NCBI GenBank assembly: GCA_038253885.1
Contig: JBBSGP010000005.1
Location: 1 to 64,000 of the forward strand
Reading direction: 5' to 3'
DNA from: JALZAQ01 sp038253885
GTDB lineage: Bacteria > Gemmatimonadota > Gemmatimonadetes > Gemmatimonadales > Gemmatimonadaceae
DNA length: 64,000 bases
Shown: one piece after another, positions 1 through 8,742 of the stretch
Position numbering within the stretch: the stretch's first letter is position 1
Layout: each line of letters opens with the position of its first letter
The notes under the pieces: model-generated
The model's input: the letters and a program-made list of their open reading frames with translations, nothing else
The model's database searches: none
What the model was told of the DNA's origin: nothing
Program-made: the position numbers and the translations under genes

Positions 1-1
1 C

Positions 2-1336
2 GCCCCGGCGGACGTTCGCAAGGAGGGAACGGCGTTCGATCTGCCGCTGGCGATCGGCATTCTGGTCGCGACGGGTCAGCTGCGGTCCGCGCTGCTGGAG
101 TCGTGCCTGTTCGCCGGTGAGCTGGGACTGGACGGTGCCCTTCGAGGGGTGCGTGGTGCACTGCCGATCGCGCGCCTCGCGGCGGCACGACGCGACGCCA
201 TGCTGGTCGTGCCGCCTGGGAACGCGGCCGAAGCGTCTCTGGTGAGCGAGCTGGCCATCGGGGCGCCGCCGTCGCTCGAGCAGTTGGTAATGCAGCTTCG
301 CGCCGGACGGCTCGAGCGCGGCCGGGTGACACGGGCATCGGAGCCCCTGCCGGACGGCCGAGACGACTTCTCGGACGTCATCGGACAGGAGAGTGCCAAG
401 CGGGCGATGGAAGTCGCCGCGGCCGGCGGTCACAATGTCGTCCTGGTGGGCCCGCCCGGGGCAGGGAAAACCATGTTGGCGCGCCGCCTCCCCGGAATTC
501 TGCCGCCCCTCTCCGAGTCGGAAGCGCTCGAGGTGACGTCGGTCCACTCGGTTGCCGGGTTGGTGCCGTCGGCGAGGCCCCTGCTCACGGTACGACCCTT
601 CCGGGCCCCGCATCATTCGATCTCCGACGCCGGACTGATCGGCGGCGGCAACCCGCCGCGTCCCGGAGAGGTGAGCCTTGCTCATCACGGCGTGCTCTTT
701 CTGGACGAGCTGCTGGAGTTCCGCCGGCACGTCGTCGAGGCGCTCCGACAGCCGATGGAGGACGGCGAGGTGGTGATCGCGCGCGTGGCCGCATCGGTGC
801 GCTTCCCGGCTCGGTTCACTCTGGTCGGCGCGATGAACCCCTGTCCCTGCGGGCACGCCGGCGATGCTGCCCGCTCCTGCAGCTGCCCCGCCGCCGACAT
901 CGTGCGCTACCGCTCGCGTCTCTCGGGCCCGCTGTCGGATCGGCTCGACATGCACGTGCACGTGGGAGCGGTGGCCGTCCGCTCCCTGAGCGAGCAGCGT
1001 GGCGGCGAGAGTTCGGCAACCATCCGGCGGCGTGTTGCCGCGGCGCGCGCCGCGCAGGAGGAACGATATGTTCACTGCCCCGGCGTGAGCTGCAACGCGC
1101 ACGCGAGTGGTCGTTGGCTGGATGCGCGAGGGGCGATCGAGCAGTCCGCGAGGGATCTGGTCGCCCGAGCGGCGGAACGGCTGGCGTTGACCGCGCGCGG
1201 GTACCACCGGGTGTTGCGTGTCGCGCGAACGATTGCCGACCTGGACGGACGGACCGGAGTGGCGGAAGTGCACGTGGCAGAGGCCCTGCGCTACCGGCCC
1301 CCGCCGGAAACGGAACGAGAACGCCGCGTCGGGTGA
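2..1336 (+). CDS. YifB/ComM family Mg-chelatase-like AAA+ ATPase (5' end outside window)
   Basis: The reading frame is open from the first bases, so only the C-terminal part of the protein is here. It begins in the family-typical PADVRKEGTAFDLPLAIG segment that closes the N-terminal Lon-like domain. A Walker A motif (GPPGAGKT, about base 450) and a Walker B motif (LFLDEL) follow, then the CPCGH stretch usual in this family and the Mg-chelatase C-terminal domain. Relatives include ComM, a hexameric helicase that drives branch migration during natural transformation; in other species the role is unclear. Cytoplasmic. The family call is firm; a role in DNA uptake here is inference. Confidence 0.95.
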   Translation, partial: APADVRKEGTAFDLPLAIGILVATGQLRSALLESCLFAGELGLDGALRGVRGALPIARLAAARRDAMLVVPPGNAAEASLVSELAIGAPPSLEQLVMQLRAGRLERGRVTRASEPLPDGRDDFSDVIGQESAKRAMEVAAAGGHNVVLVGPPGAGKTMLARRLPGILPPLSESEALEVTSVHSVAGLVPSARPLLTVRPFRAPHHSISDAGLIGGGNPPRPGEVSLAHHGVLFLDELLEFRRHVVEALRQPMEDGEVVIARVAASVRFPARFTLVGAMNPCPCGHAGDAARSCSCPAADIVRYRSRLSGPLSDRLDMHVHVGAVAVRSLSEQRGGESSATIRRRVAAARAAQEERYVHCPGVSCNAHASGRWLDARGAIEQSARDLVARAAERLALTARGYHRVLRVARTIADLDGRTGVAEVHVAEALRYRPPPETERERRVG

Positions 1337-1446
1337 TAACGGGAGACGCCTGTCAGCGAAAAGAGCGCCGTAAATGGAGCGGATCGCAACGTGGCCGCCG
1401 CCTCAAGCCTACCAGTCAGTGTCGGCAGGTGCCATCTTGCTGTCGT

Positions 1447-3711
1447 ATGCTCGACGCGCCTGCCTTCACGATGGCCCCGCTCGCTGACCGCTATACGATC
1501 GAGCGCGAGCTCGGTCGGGGCGGCATGGCGACGGTGTACCTCGCGGAAGAGAAGAAGCACGGACGGAAGGTTGCGATCAAGGTGATGAGGCCGGAGCTCG
1601 CGGCCTCGGTGGGAGCCGCGCGCTTTCTTCGTGAGATCGGTATCGCGGCGCGGCTCTCCCACCCGCACATCGTGCCCCTGATCGACTCCGGTGATGCCGA
1701 CGGACTCCTGTATTACGTGTCGCCATTCGTTCCGGGTGGATCGTTGCGTGACCTCCTCCAGCGCAACGGACGACTCCCGATACGGGACGTGTTGCGCATT
1801 GTGCACGAGGTCGGCATGGGGCTCGACTATGCCCACCGCGCCGGCTTCGTGCACCGCGATGTGAAGCCGGAGAACATCCTGTTCGCCGACGGACACGCCC
1901 TGCTCGCCGATTTCGGCGTCGCTCGTGCCCGTTGCGCCGCGGATGGAGCATCGGTCACGGATGCCGGCATCGTGCTCGGAACCCCGGAGTACATGAGTCC
2001 GGAGCAGGCGAGCGGTGAGCCGGATCTGGAGAGTCGCAGCGATGTCTACAGTCTCGCCTGCGTCGTCTTCGAGATGTTGGCGGGAGAGCCGCCCTTCCGC
2101 GGCGACGGCGCGCGGGCTGTGATGGCGAAGCACGTGACAGAGGAACCTCGCTCGATTCGCGCTCTGCGGCCGGAGACCTCGAGTGCGATCGGGGCGGCGA
2201 TCGCGACGGCGCTTGCCAAAGATCCAGACCGTCGCTTCGCGAGCGTGGCCGAGTTCGCCGAGGCGATCCAGGCCAGCACACCGGAGCGGGGCCTGCCCTT
2301 CCGGGCAGCGACGCTCAGCATCGCCGTGTTGCCGTTCGTCAACGTCAGCGCGGATCCCGGGAACGAGTACCTGAGCGATGGGATCACCGACGAGCTGATC
2401 GACGGGCTCAGCAAGCTGAAGACGCTGCGCGTCGCGTCTCGGACGTCGGTGTTCGCGTTGAAGGGTAAGCCCCAGGATGTTCGGGTGATCGGGACGTTGC
2501 TCGGGGCGTCGGTCGTCCTGGAAGGCACGGTCCGGAAGGACGGCCAACGGTTACGCATCACGGCGCAGCTCACTTCCATCTCCGACGGCCGGCTCATCTG
2601 GTCGCAGCGCTACGACCGGGAGCTCAGCGACATGTTCACGATTCAAGACGAGATCGCGCGGACGATCGTGACGACGCTCCGTGCGACCTCGTTCGCCGAT
2701 CTCGGCGAGCCGGTGGCCAAGCGCCACACGGCGAGCGTCAAGGCGTACGGGCTGTATCTGCGCGGGCGCTACGCCTGGAACAAGCGGACGCAGGAGGGAG
2801 TGGCCGAGGGGATCGAGTACTTCGAGCAGGCAATCCGCGAGGATCCCCGGTACGCGCTGGCGTACACGGGGCTGGCCGATGCGTATGCCCTGCACGTCGA
2901 CTATCGCAGCGTCCCGGTGTCCGAGGGGTTCGAGCGAGCGAAGGCGTACGCGCGGAAAGCGCTCGATCTGGACGAGGCGCTGGCCGAGGCCCACGCCTCT
3001 CTCGCGTGGAGCCTTTTCATCTACGATTGGGCGTGGGCCGACGCCGAGCGAGAATTTCGCCGGGCGCTCGAGCTGGATCCGGCCTACGCCACGGCGCATC
3101 AGTGGTACTCGATGCTGCTCACGTCCAAGGGCCACGCTCAGGAGGCGTTGGTGGAGGGACACACCGCACAGGAGCTCGATCCGGCGTCGGTCTCGGTGCG
3201 ACGCACGCTCGGCTGGGTTTATTACTATGCGCGGAGGTACGAACAGGCCACCTATCATCTCGACCGGGCCATCGCGATGAATCCCATGGCCGAGGAGACG
3301 TACGGTACGCTCGGACTCGTTCTGGCGGTGGAAGGACGACTCGACGATGCGGAGCGCGTTCTCCGTGAGGCGGCGGCGATGCCTGAGGCGGGGCTGTTTA
3401 CCACGGCGACGCTTGGCTATGCACTAGGGCGCGCGGGCCGACGCGCGGAAGCGGAGGAGATCCTCGCCGAGCTCGAGGCCAGACGCGAACGGGGCTACGT
3501 CTCGCCGGTCGCGCTCGCGACCGTGCACCTCGGTCTCGGCAACAAACGACGCGCGCTCGACTGGGCCGAGCAGGCGCGCCAGGAGCGCCGCGGCTGGATG
3601 GCGTACCTCAGGGTGAACCCGATCTTCGGCGTCGTGCGCAACGATCCGCGGTTCGAGTCGCTCGCGCGCAGCATGGCGCTGCCCTACGACGCGTCTCTTC
3701 TTCGCCATTAG
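1447..3711 (+). CDS. Ser/Thr protein kinase with TolB-like domain and TPR repeats
   Basis: About 754 residues. The N-terminal Hanks-type kinase domain is complete: glycine loop ELGRGGMATVY (21-31), ATP lysine K45, catalytic loop HRDVKPEN with D138, and DFG at 155-157. A TolB-like region follows (IAVLPFVNVSADPGNEYLSDG), as in CadC-type and adenylate cyclase sensors, then repeated TPR-like helices to the end. No transmembrane segment is visible, so it is probably soluble. Start choice is ATG 1447; ATG 1471 (MAPLADRY) is nearly as good. A 110-base gap separates it from yifB. Kinases of this build are abundant in Gemmatimonadota and Acidobacteriota; the substrate cannot be told from sequence. Confidence 0.9.
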   Translation: MLDAPAFTMAPLADRYTIERELGRGGMATVYLAEEKKHGRKVAIKVMRPELAASVGAARFLREIGIAARLSHPHIVPLIDSGDADGLLYYVSPFVPGGSLRDLLQRNGRLPIRDVLRIVHEVGMGLDYAHRAGFVHRDVKPENILFADGHALLADFGVARARCAADGASVTDAGIVLGTPEYMSPEQASGEPDLESRSDVYSLACVVFEMLAGEPPFRGDGARAVMAKHVTEEPRSIRALRPETSSAIGAAIATALAKDPDRRFASVAEFAEAIQASTPERGLPFRAATLSIAVLPFVNVSADPGNEYLSDGITDELIDGLSKLKTLRVASRTSVFALKGKPQDVRVIGTLLGASVVLEGTVRKDGQRLRITAQLTSISDGRLIWSQRYDRELSDMFTIQDEIARTIVTTLRATSFADLGEPVAKRHTASVKAYGLYLRGRYAWNKRTQEGVAEGIEYFEQAIREDPRYALAYTGLADAYALHVDYRSVPVSEGFERAKAYARKALDLDEALAEAHASLAWSLFIYDWAWADAEREFRRALELDPAYATAHQWYSMLLTSKGHAQEALVEGHTAQELDPASVSVRRTLGWVYYYARRYEQATYHLDRAIAMNPMAEETYGTLGLVLAVEGRLDDAERVLREAAAMPEAGLFTTATLGYALGRAGRRAEAEEILAELEARRERGYVSPVALATVHLGLGNKRRALDWAEQARQERRGWMAYLRVNPIFGVVRNDPRFESLARSMALPYDASLLRH

Positions 3712-4252
3712 GCTACCGGCCGACGAGCGGCAGGTCATCGTCGATGCGATCGCGCCGATGCGCGCGGCGGCGCCGGCAGTGGCGTGGACTGCGGGCGACC
3801 GGCTGCACCTGACTATCAAGTTCCTCGGCGACGTGGAGGAGAGCCGTGTCCCGGGGCTGCGTGATGCCGCCGCGCAGGTCGCCTCTCGACAGCGCCCGCA
3901 AACCATACGTCTGGGCGGACTGGGGGCCTTCCCCAACCTTCGCTCGCCAAAGATCATCTGGCTGGGGGTCGCGGCGGACGGGTCCTTCGAATTGCTTCAT
4001 CACGACCTGGAGTCGTCGTGCGCCGAACTGGGTCATGAAGTGGAAGGGCGTCCCTTTCGACCGCATCTCACGCTTGGTCGCGTGAAGCGCGCCCTCGACC
4101 GCTCGACCGCACGAGCTCTCGCGGTGGCGGCACGAACGGTGGGTCTGTCGCGTAGTGTCGCGGTGCGGTCGGTGGACCTGATGGCGAGCACGCTCGGGGA
4201 GCGCGGACGACAGTACACCGTGGTCGCTGAGATTCCCCTGGGAGGGGCATGA
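3689..4252 (+). CDS. thpR: RNA 2',3'-cyclic phosphodiesterase (2H phosphoesterase, LigT-like)
   Basis: Two HxTx motifs, HLTI and HLTL, mark the 2H phosphoesterase fold that opens 2',3'-cyclic phosphates on RNA ends. The family begins with a strand like RLFFAI-LP, and exactly this (RLFFAIRLPADER) is encoded at 3692-3730, overlapping the end of the kinase gene. In this frame there is no ATG, GTG or TTG between the upstream stop (3614) and ATG 3758. ATG 3758 would delete that strand and leave 164 residues instead of about 187. The start given here is the ACG just before the conserved strand and is uncertain; ACG 3686 and ATT 3707 are alternatives, and a sequencing frameshift is possible. Function is well supported; the start is not. 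Confidence 0.85.
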   Translation, partial: TRLFFAIRLPADERQVIVDAIAPMRAAAPAVAWTAGDRLHLTIKFLGDVEESRVPGLRDAAAQVASRQRPQTIRLGGLGAFPNLRSPKIIWLGVAADGSFELLHHDLESSCAELGHEVEGRPFRPHLTLGRVKRALDRSTARALAVAARTVGLSRSVAVRSVDLMASTLGERGRQYTVVAEIPLGGA

Positions 4253-4253
4253 T

Positions 4254-4916
4254 ATGTTCGGATGCCTGCAACGACTCGGCTGCTTGGCTCTGGTGGTCAT
4301 CGCCGCCGCGGCGGGATGGCTCGCGTACCAGAAGGGTTATTTTCACTTCGGGGCGGCGAAGACGGCGGTCCCAGCCGTGTCGGAGGGCGTCGTGTGGGAG
4401 CCCCTCACGCCCGAGGGAGCAACGCGGGCGCGCGAGGCCGTGCGTCGCCTGAGCAACGCCGGCGGTCCGGTCTTCGAGAGCGTCAAGCCGGGGGACATCT
4501 CGGCGTACATCTTCCAGGAGCTCTCGAAGCAGCTACCTCCCTCGGCCCAGCGCCTCGAGGCGGCGGTGATCGACGGGGCTCTCAACGTGCGCGCCTCGGT
4601 GGAGCTCCGCGATTTTGGCGGCCCGTCGGCGCTCGGTCCTTTCGGAAGCATGTTCAGCGATCGGGAGTCGGTGCAATTCGGAGGCGTGCTCGAGCTCGTC
4701 AGACCCGGCCTGGCGCAGTATCGGGTGACGAATCTTCGCATCCACGACTTGTCGCTCCCCTCGCTCATGATACCCCGATTGATTCGCAGCATCGAGCGAG
4801 GATCACGACCCGAGGGGATTGCAGATGCGGGGCTGCCGCTGGTCGTGCCGCGCTACATCGGCGACATTCGCGCGCAGCCGGGACGGATCACGCTGTACAA
4901 GAGCGGTCCCCGGTGA
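4254..4916 (+). CDS. membrane-anchored protein of unknown function
   Basis: A 220-residue protein with one hydrophobic segment near the N-terminus (about residues 7-24, LGCLALVVIAAAAGWLAY) and a longer extracytoplasmic part with no family I recognise. ATG 4254 lies one base after the thpR stop and is preceded by a purine-rich GGGAGGGG. The gene ends in an overlap with the start of the response regulator, so the two are probably translationally coupled. The C-terminal part mixes strands and loops and shows no catalytic motif. Confidence 0.75.
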   Translation: MFGCLQRLGCLALVVIAAAAGWLAYQKGYFHFGAAKTAVPAVSEGVVWEPLTPEGATRAREAVRRLSNAGGPVFESVKPGDISAYIFQELSKQLPPSAQRLEAAVIDGALNVRASVELRDFGGPSALGPFGSMFSDRESVQFGGVLELVRPGLAQYRVTNLRIHDLSLPSLMIPRLIRSIERGSRPEGIADAGLPLVVPRYIGDIRAQPGRITLYKSGPR

Positions 4917-6289
4917 ACAGACGCATCCTCGTGGTCGATGACGAGAAGGGGGTGAGGGCCGCCCTCGGTCAGCTCCTCGAGTTCGAGGGATACGAGGTGC
5001 GCAGCGTCGAGAACGCGGTGGATGCGATCGCGGAGTACGAGCGTTGGCGCCCGCATCTCGCTTTTCTCGATGTGAAGATGGCTGGCATCGACGGGATGGA
5101 GACGCTCAAGCGCCTGCGACAGATCGATCCCGCCGCGATCGTTGTCATGATCAGCGGTCACGGCACAATCCAGACGGCCGTGGAGTCCACCCAGCTGGGC
5201 GCCTACGATTTCCTGGAAAAGCCACTCGATACCGACCGGATCCTGGTCACGCTGCGCAACGCTCTCCAGCACGTGCAGCTGGAACAGGAGAATCAGGCGC
5301 TGCGCGAGACTATCCAGTCGCGTCACGAGATGGTGGGAAGGTCGTATCCCATTCGCGCCCTGATCGAGAAGGTCGAGAAGGTCGGTCCGACGCCGGCGCG
5401 GGTGCTGATCGCCGGAGAGAACGGCACCGGCAAGGAACTGGTGGCCCGCGCGCTCCACCGGCTGTCATCCCGGGCGAAAGGACCGTTCGTCGAGGTGAAT
5501 TGTGCGGCGATCCCGGGAGAGCTGATCGAGAGCGAGCTGTTCGGTCACATGAAGGGTTCGTTCACTGGCGCCATCCAAGACCGACCCGGCAAGTTCGAGC
5601 AGGCGAGCGGCGGCACGCTCTTCCTCGACGAGATAGGGGACATGAGCCTGGCGGCGCAGGCAAAGGTGCTGCGGGTGCTCGAGGATGGCGTGGTCACCCG
5701 GATCGGCGGGTCGAAGACGATGGCCGTGGATGTGCGCGTGCTCGCGGCGACGAACAAGGAGCTGGATGCGGAGATCGCCGCCGGGCGCTTTCGCGAGGAC
5801 CTCTACTACCGGCTCAACGTCGTTCCGATGACGGTCCCCCCACTCCGCGACCGGCGCGAGGACATTCCCCTTCTGGTGCAGCATTTCTGCCACATGCTGT
5901 CGGCGCACGATGGGATTGCTCCGAAGGCCTTTGCGCCCGACGCGGTGGAGCGGTTGGTGTCGCTCGACTGGCCGGGCAACGTGCGCGAGCTCCGGAACAC
6001 CATCGAGCGTCTTCTCATTCTGTCGAGCGGCTCGCGCATCGTGGCGGCCGACGTCGACCGGCTGGTCGGGCGACGCGCCGCCGAGCAGACGAGTCTGGGC
6101 TCGCTCGCCGACTGCCGTACGTTCGAGGAGTTCAAGGACGCCGCCGAGCGCGCGTTCCTGCTCACCAAGCTGCGCGAGTCCGAGTGGAACGTCTCGGAGA
6201 CGGCCCGTCTCCTCGAGATGCCGCGCTCCAATCTCTACAAGAAGATCGAGCGCTATGGGTTGGCCAGAGAGCATACGGAGGCCCGGTGA
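4913..6289 (+). CDS. sigma-54-dependent response regulator (NtrC/NtrX type)
   Basis: 458 residues from GTG 4913, which overlaps the upstream stop as GTGA. The receiver domain (1-120) has the acidic pocket VVDD, phosphoacceptor D53 and K103. The AAA+ domain carries Walker A GENGTGKE (168-175), the sigma-54 contact loop as GSFTGA (215-220, a mild variant of GAFTGA) and Walker B GGTLFLDE. A Fis-type helix-turn-helix closes the protein (NVSETARLLEMPRSNLYKKIE). It should activate RpoN-dependent promoters in response to a histidine kinase. No kinase gene lies beside it, and neither rpoN nor a -24/-12 promoter was identified in the window. Confidence 0.95.
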   Translation: MNRRILVVDDEKGVRAALGQLLEFEGYEVRSVENAVDAIAEYERWRPHLAFLDVKMAGIDGMETLKRLRQIDPAAIVVMISGHGTIQTAVESTQLGAYDFLEKPLDTDRILVTLRNALQHVQLEQENQALRETIQSRHEMVGRSYPIRALIEKVEKVGPTPARVLIAGENGTGKELVARALHRLSSRAKGPFVEVNCAAIPGELIESELFGHMKGSFTGAIQDRPGKFEQASGGTLFLDEIGDMSLAAQAKVLRVLEDGVVTRIGGSKTMAVDVRVLAATNKELDAEIAAGRFREDLYYRLNVVPMTVPPLRDRREDIPLLVQHFCHMLSAHDGIAPKAFAPDAVERLVSLDWPGNVRELRNTIERLLILSSGSRIVAADVDRLVGRRAAEQTSLGSLADCRTFEEFKDAAERAFLLTKLRESEWNVSETARLLEMPRSNLYKKIERYGLAREHTEAR

Positions 6290-6729
6290 GCGCGGACTGG
6301 AACAAGGAGATGGCGAAGATCGACAAGCAGCTCGAGTCGATCTCGGACGAGCAGCTCTTCCCGACAAAGAAGGGCGCCACGCCGGCCGCGAAGGTTCAGG
6401 CAGAGGAGAAGCGCCGCGCGACATCGACCATCGGCGTCTTTCTTCGTCTCGTCCTGGCGGTGGCACTCGGTGTGGCGATGCTGTTCTGGCCGTACTCGGC
6501 GCGCTGCGGCGTCGGGCTGTTCGCCTATCTGGGAGCTACCGCGGTGGTGGTGACGGCGGGTGTATGGGCTTCGGTGTGGACCTGGCGCCACCGGTCGGGA
6601 CAGGGACACGTGCTCTCCACCTTGCTCATCGTGTGGGGCCTCGTGCTCGGCGCGATCGAGGTGCTGCCGCGCGTGGGTTACGCGAAAGCGGACGCAGCGC
6701 ATCCGGCGGCCTGGGTGTGCGAGAAATAG
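6286..6729 (+). CDS. small membrane protein of unknown function
   Basis: 147 residues. GTG 6286 overlaps the stop of the sigma-54 regulator by 4 nt (GTGA), implying coupled translation. The first 45 residues are charged and hydrophilic. Three hydrophobic spans follow (FLRLVLAVALGVAMLFW, VGLFAYLGATAVVVTAGVW and LSTLLIVWGLVLGAIEVL). I recognise no family. Conserved linkage to the regulator could make it part of the signalling unit, but that is inference. Confidence 0.75.
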   Translation: MSADWNKEMAKIDKQLESISDEQLFPTKKGATPAAKVQAEEKRRATSTIGVFLRLVLAVALGVAMLFWPYSARCGVGLFAYLGATAVVVTAGVWASVWTWRHRSGQGHVLSTLLIVWGLVLGAIEVLPRVGYAKADAAHPAAWVCEK

Positions 6730-6775
6730 CACGGTCGCGGATCCGCGCCTCACTCCTTCTTTTCTCTGTGACGAC

Positions 6776-8275
6776 ATGAAGATCTTCAAGAACTTCATCG
6801 CGGGCGCGTGGGTCGAGCCGTCGACGGCCGACTACTTCGACAACAGGAACCCGGCGGACCGGAACGATCTCATCGGTCGCTTCCCCAAGTCGGCGCGGGA
6901 AGACGTGGACCGGGCCGTCGCGTCGGCCGTCCGTGGCTTCGAGCTCTGGCGGCGGATGCCAGCGCCCGCACGGGGTGACATCCTCCGCCGGGCCGGCGAC
7001 ATCCTCACCGACAGGAAGGAAGAGATCGCGGACCTGATGACGCGCGAGATGGGGAAGCCGCTGGCCGAGACGCGCGGCGATGTGCAGGAAGGGATCGACA
7101 CGGCCTATTTCGCCGCCACCGAGGGGCGCCGCCTGTACGGAAACACGGTGCCGAGCGAGCTGCGGCAGAAGTGGGCGATGAGCTTTCGTCGCCCGATCGG
7201 CGTGGCCGGGATCATCACGCCATTCAACTTTCCCCTCGCGATCCCGACGTGGAAGATCTTCCCGGCGCTCCTCTGCGGGAACTCGGTGATCTTCAAGCCG
7301 GCCGAGGATGTGCCGCATACCGGAACCGTCTTCGTGGAGATCCTCCTCGAGGCCGGGCTACCGCCCCAGGTGATCCAGCTCGTACACGGCACGGGTGAGA
7401 CGGTCGGAGCGGCCATCGTCGAGCATCCGGACGTCGCGCTGGTCTCGTTCACCGGCTCGACCGAGACGGGACGCCTGGTCGGCGAGACCTGCGGCCGGAT
7501 GCACAAGCGCTTGTCGCTGGAGATGGGAGGAAAGAACGCGATGATCGTGCTCGACGACGGTGATATCGATCTCGCTCTGGAGGGAGTGCTCTGGGGCGCC
7601 TTCGGGACGACGGGGCAACGGTGCACCGCGACGAGCCGTCTCATCCTCCAGAGCGGGATTCACGACCGGCTTCTCTCGATGCTGGTGGATCGGGCGCGCG
7701 CAATGAAGCTGGGGGATGGTCGCGCGGCGGGCACGGACGTCGGTCCTCTGATCAACGGCGACTCGCTCGCGAAGGTGGAGCGCTACGTGGACATCGGGCA
7801 GGCGGAGGGGGCGGATCTGTTGTGTGGCGGCCGGCGGCCGCCTGCGGACGTGCTGGCGAAGGGATATTTCTACGAGCCGACGATCTTCGGACGCGTCGTC
7901 CCGGGCAGCCGGCTGGAGCAGGAGGAGATCTTCGGGCCGGTCCTGTCGGCGATTCGCGTCAGGACAGCCGCCGAGGCGTTCGCGGTGAACAACGACGTGC
8001 GGTACGGACTGTCGTCCTCGCTGTACACGCGCGACGTGAACGTCGCCTTCCAGGCTCTGAACGATCTCGATACGGGAATCACTTACATCAACGCGCCCAC
8101 CATCGGAGCCGAGGCGCATCTGCCCTTTGGTGGGGTCAAGCAGACCGGGAATGGCCACCGAGAGGGAGGATGGGAGGTGTACGACTTCTACTCGGAGACA
8201 AAGGTCGGCTACGTGGACTTCTCCGGCAGTCTTCAGCGGGCGCAGATCGACAACTATCCAGGTACGCCGGCCTGA
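6776..8275 (+). CDS. NAD(P)-dependent aldehyde dehydrogenase (alpha-ketoglutaric semialdehyde dehydrogenase-like)
   Basis: 499 residues, the usual length for the ALDH superfamily. Catalytic residues are in place: N151 in TPFNFP, general base E249 in LSLEMGGKN, and nucleophile C283 in TTGQRCTATSR. The QRCTATSRLI segment resembles 2,5-dioxovalerate (alpha-ketoglutaric semialdehyde) dehydrogenases of sugar-acid breakdown, but the aldehyde substrate cannot be fixed by eye. ATG 6776 follows a pyrimidine-rich stretch without a clear Shine-Dalgarno. Soluble enzyme. The neighbouring genes give no pathway clue. Confidence 0.93.
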   Translation: MKIFKNFIAGAWVEPSTADYFDNRNPADRNDLIGRFPKSAREDVDRAVASAVRGFELWRRMPAPARGDILRRAGDILTDRKEEIADLMTREMGKPLAETRGDVQEGIDTAYFAATEGRRLYGNTVPSELRQKWAMSFRRPIGVAGIITPFNFPLAIPTWKIFPALLCGNSVIFKPAEDVPHTGTVFVEILLEAGLPPQVIQLVHGTGETVGAAIVEHPDVALVSFTGSTETGRLVGETCGRMHKRLSLEMGGKNAMIVLDDGDIDLALEGVLWGAFGTTGQRCTATSRLILQSGIHDRLLSMLVDRARAMKLGDGRAAGTDVGPLINGDSLAKVERYVDIGQAEGADLLCGGRRPPADVLAKGYFYEPTIFGRVVPGSRLEQEEIFGPVLSAIRVRTAAEAFAVNNDVRYGLSSSLYTRDVNVAFQALNDLDTGITYINAPTIGAEAHLPFGGVKQTGNGHREGGWEVYDFYSETKVGYVDFSGSLQRAQIDNYPGTPA

Positions 8276-8299
8276 GCGTCCGCGTTCCGGCGGCTCTCC

Positions 8300-8328
8300 T
8301 TGAATTCGTCTGAAATCGCCTCTTAATT
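8300..8328 (+). promoter_or_regulatory. sigma-70-type promoter, apparently leaderless
   Basis: TTGAAT (8300-8305), a 17-base spacer, and TTAATT (8323-8328) give a good -35/-10 pair in an AT-rich patch between GC-rich genes. Transcription would start about seven bases downstream, at ATG 8335, so the mRNA for the next gene would have no leader. The match is by eye only. Confidence 0.55.
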
Positions 8329-8334
8329 GTGAAC

Positions 8335-8742
8335 ATGTCCACGAACGTCACGTCAGAGGTTCACCGCAGCCTGGTGGAGCGCGTGACGCGACGACTCGCC
8401 GGCCGAGGAATCACGCCGGCGCTGATCGAGGACGCGGTGACTCGGGTGGTCGCCGGTCTGGGTGCGCGAGCGCACGGCGGGCGATCCGTCGACGCCAGCC
8501 CCACAATACTGGCGGCGCTCGCGGCGCGATCGAGCCCCGATCTCGCCTCACGGCTGCGCCGTGACCTGGAAAGGGACGGTATAGTCATCGAAGAGATGGG
8601 GTTGGGCACCGCCGGGCAACACACCGTCGTGACGCTCCGCGTCAGCTCCGATGCCCGTACCGCACTGGAGCGCGTCGCCGAACGGGCGCGATGCTCACTG
8701 ACCTTCTTCGATCTCGCCGACGGCGGCGCGAGCCCTACATGA
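8335..8742 (+). CDS. hypothetical protein upstream of lepB
   Basis: 135 residues; I recognise no family. The N-terminal half is helical and Arg/Ala-rich. The C-terminal half (TVVTLRVSSDARTALERVAERARCSLTFFD) could form a small alpha/beta, ACT-like fold, which is speculative. ATG 8335 is preferred over GTG 8329 because it sits where transcription from the 8300-8328 promoter should begin. The stop overlaps the ATG of lepB (ATGA), so signal peptidase translation is likely coupled to this gene. Confidence 0.7.
   Translation: MSTNVTSEVHRSLVERVTRRLAGRGITPALIEDAVTRVVAGLGARAHGGRSVDASPTILAALAARSSPDLASRLRRDLERDGIVIEEMGLGTAGQHTVVTLRVSSDARTALERVAERARCSLTFFDLADGGASPT

Noticed and set aside
1291..2547. 418-codon minus-strand frame opposite the kinase
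   Set aside because: Shadow of the conserved kinase coding sequence.
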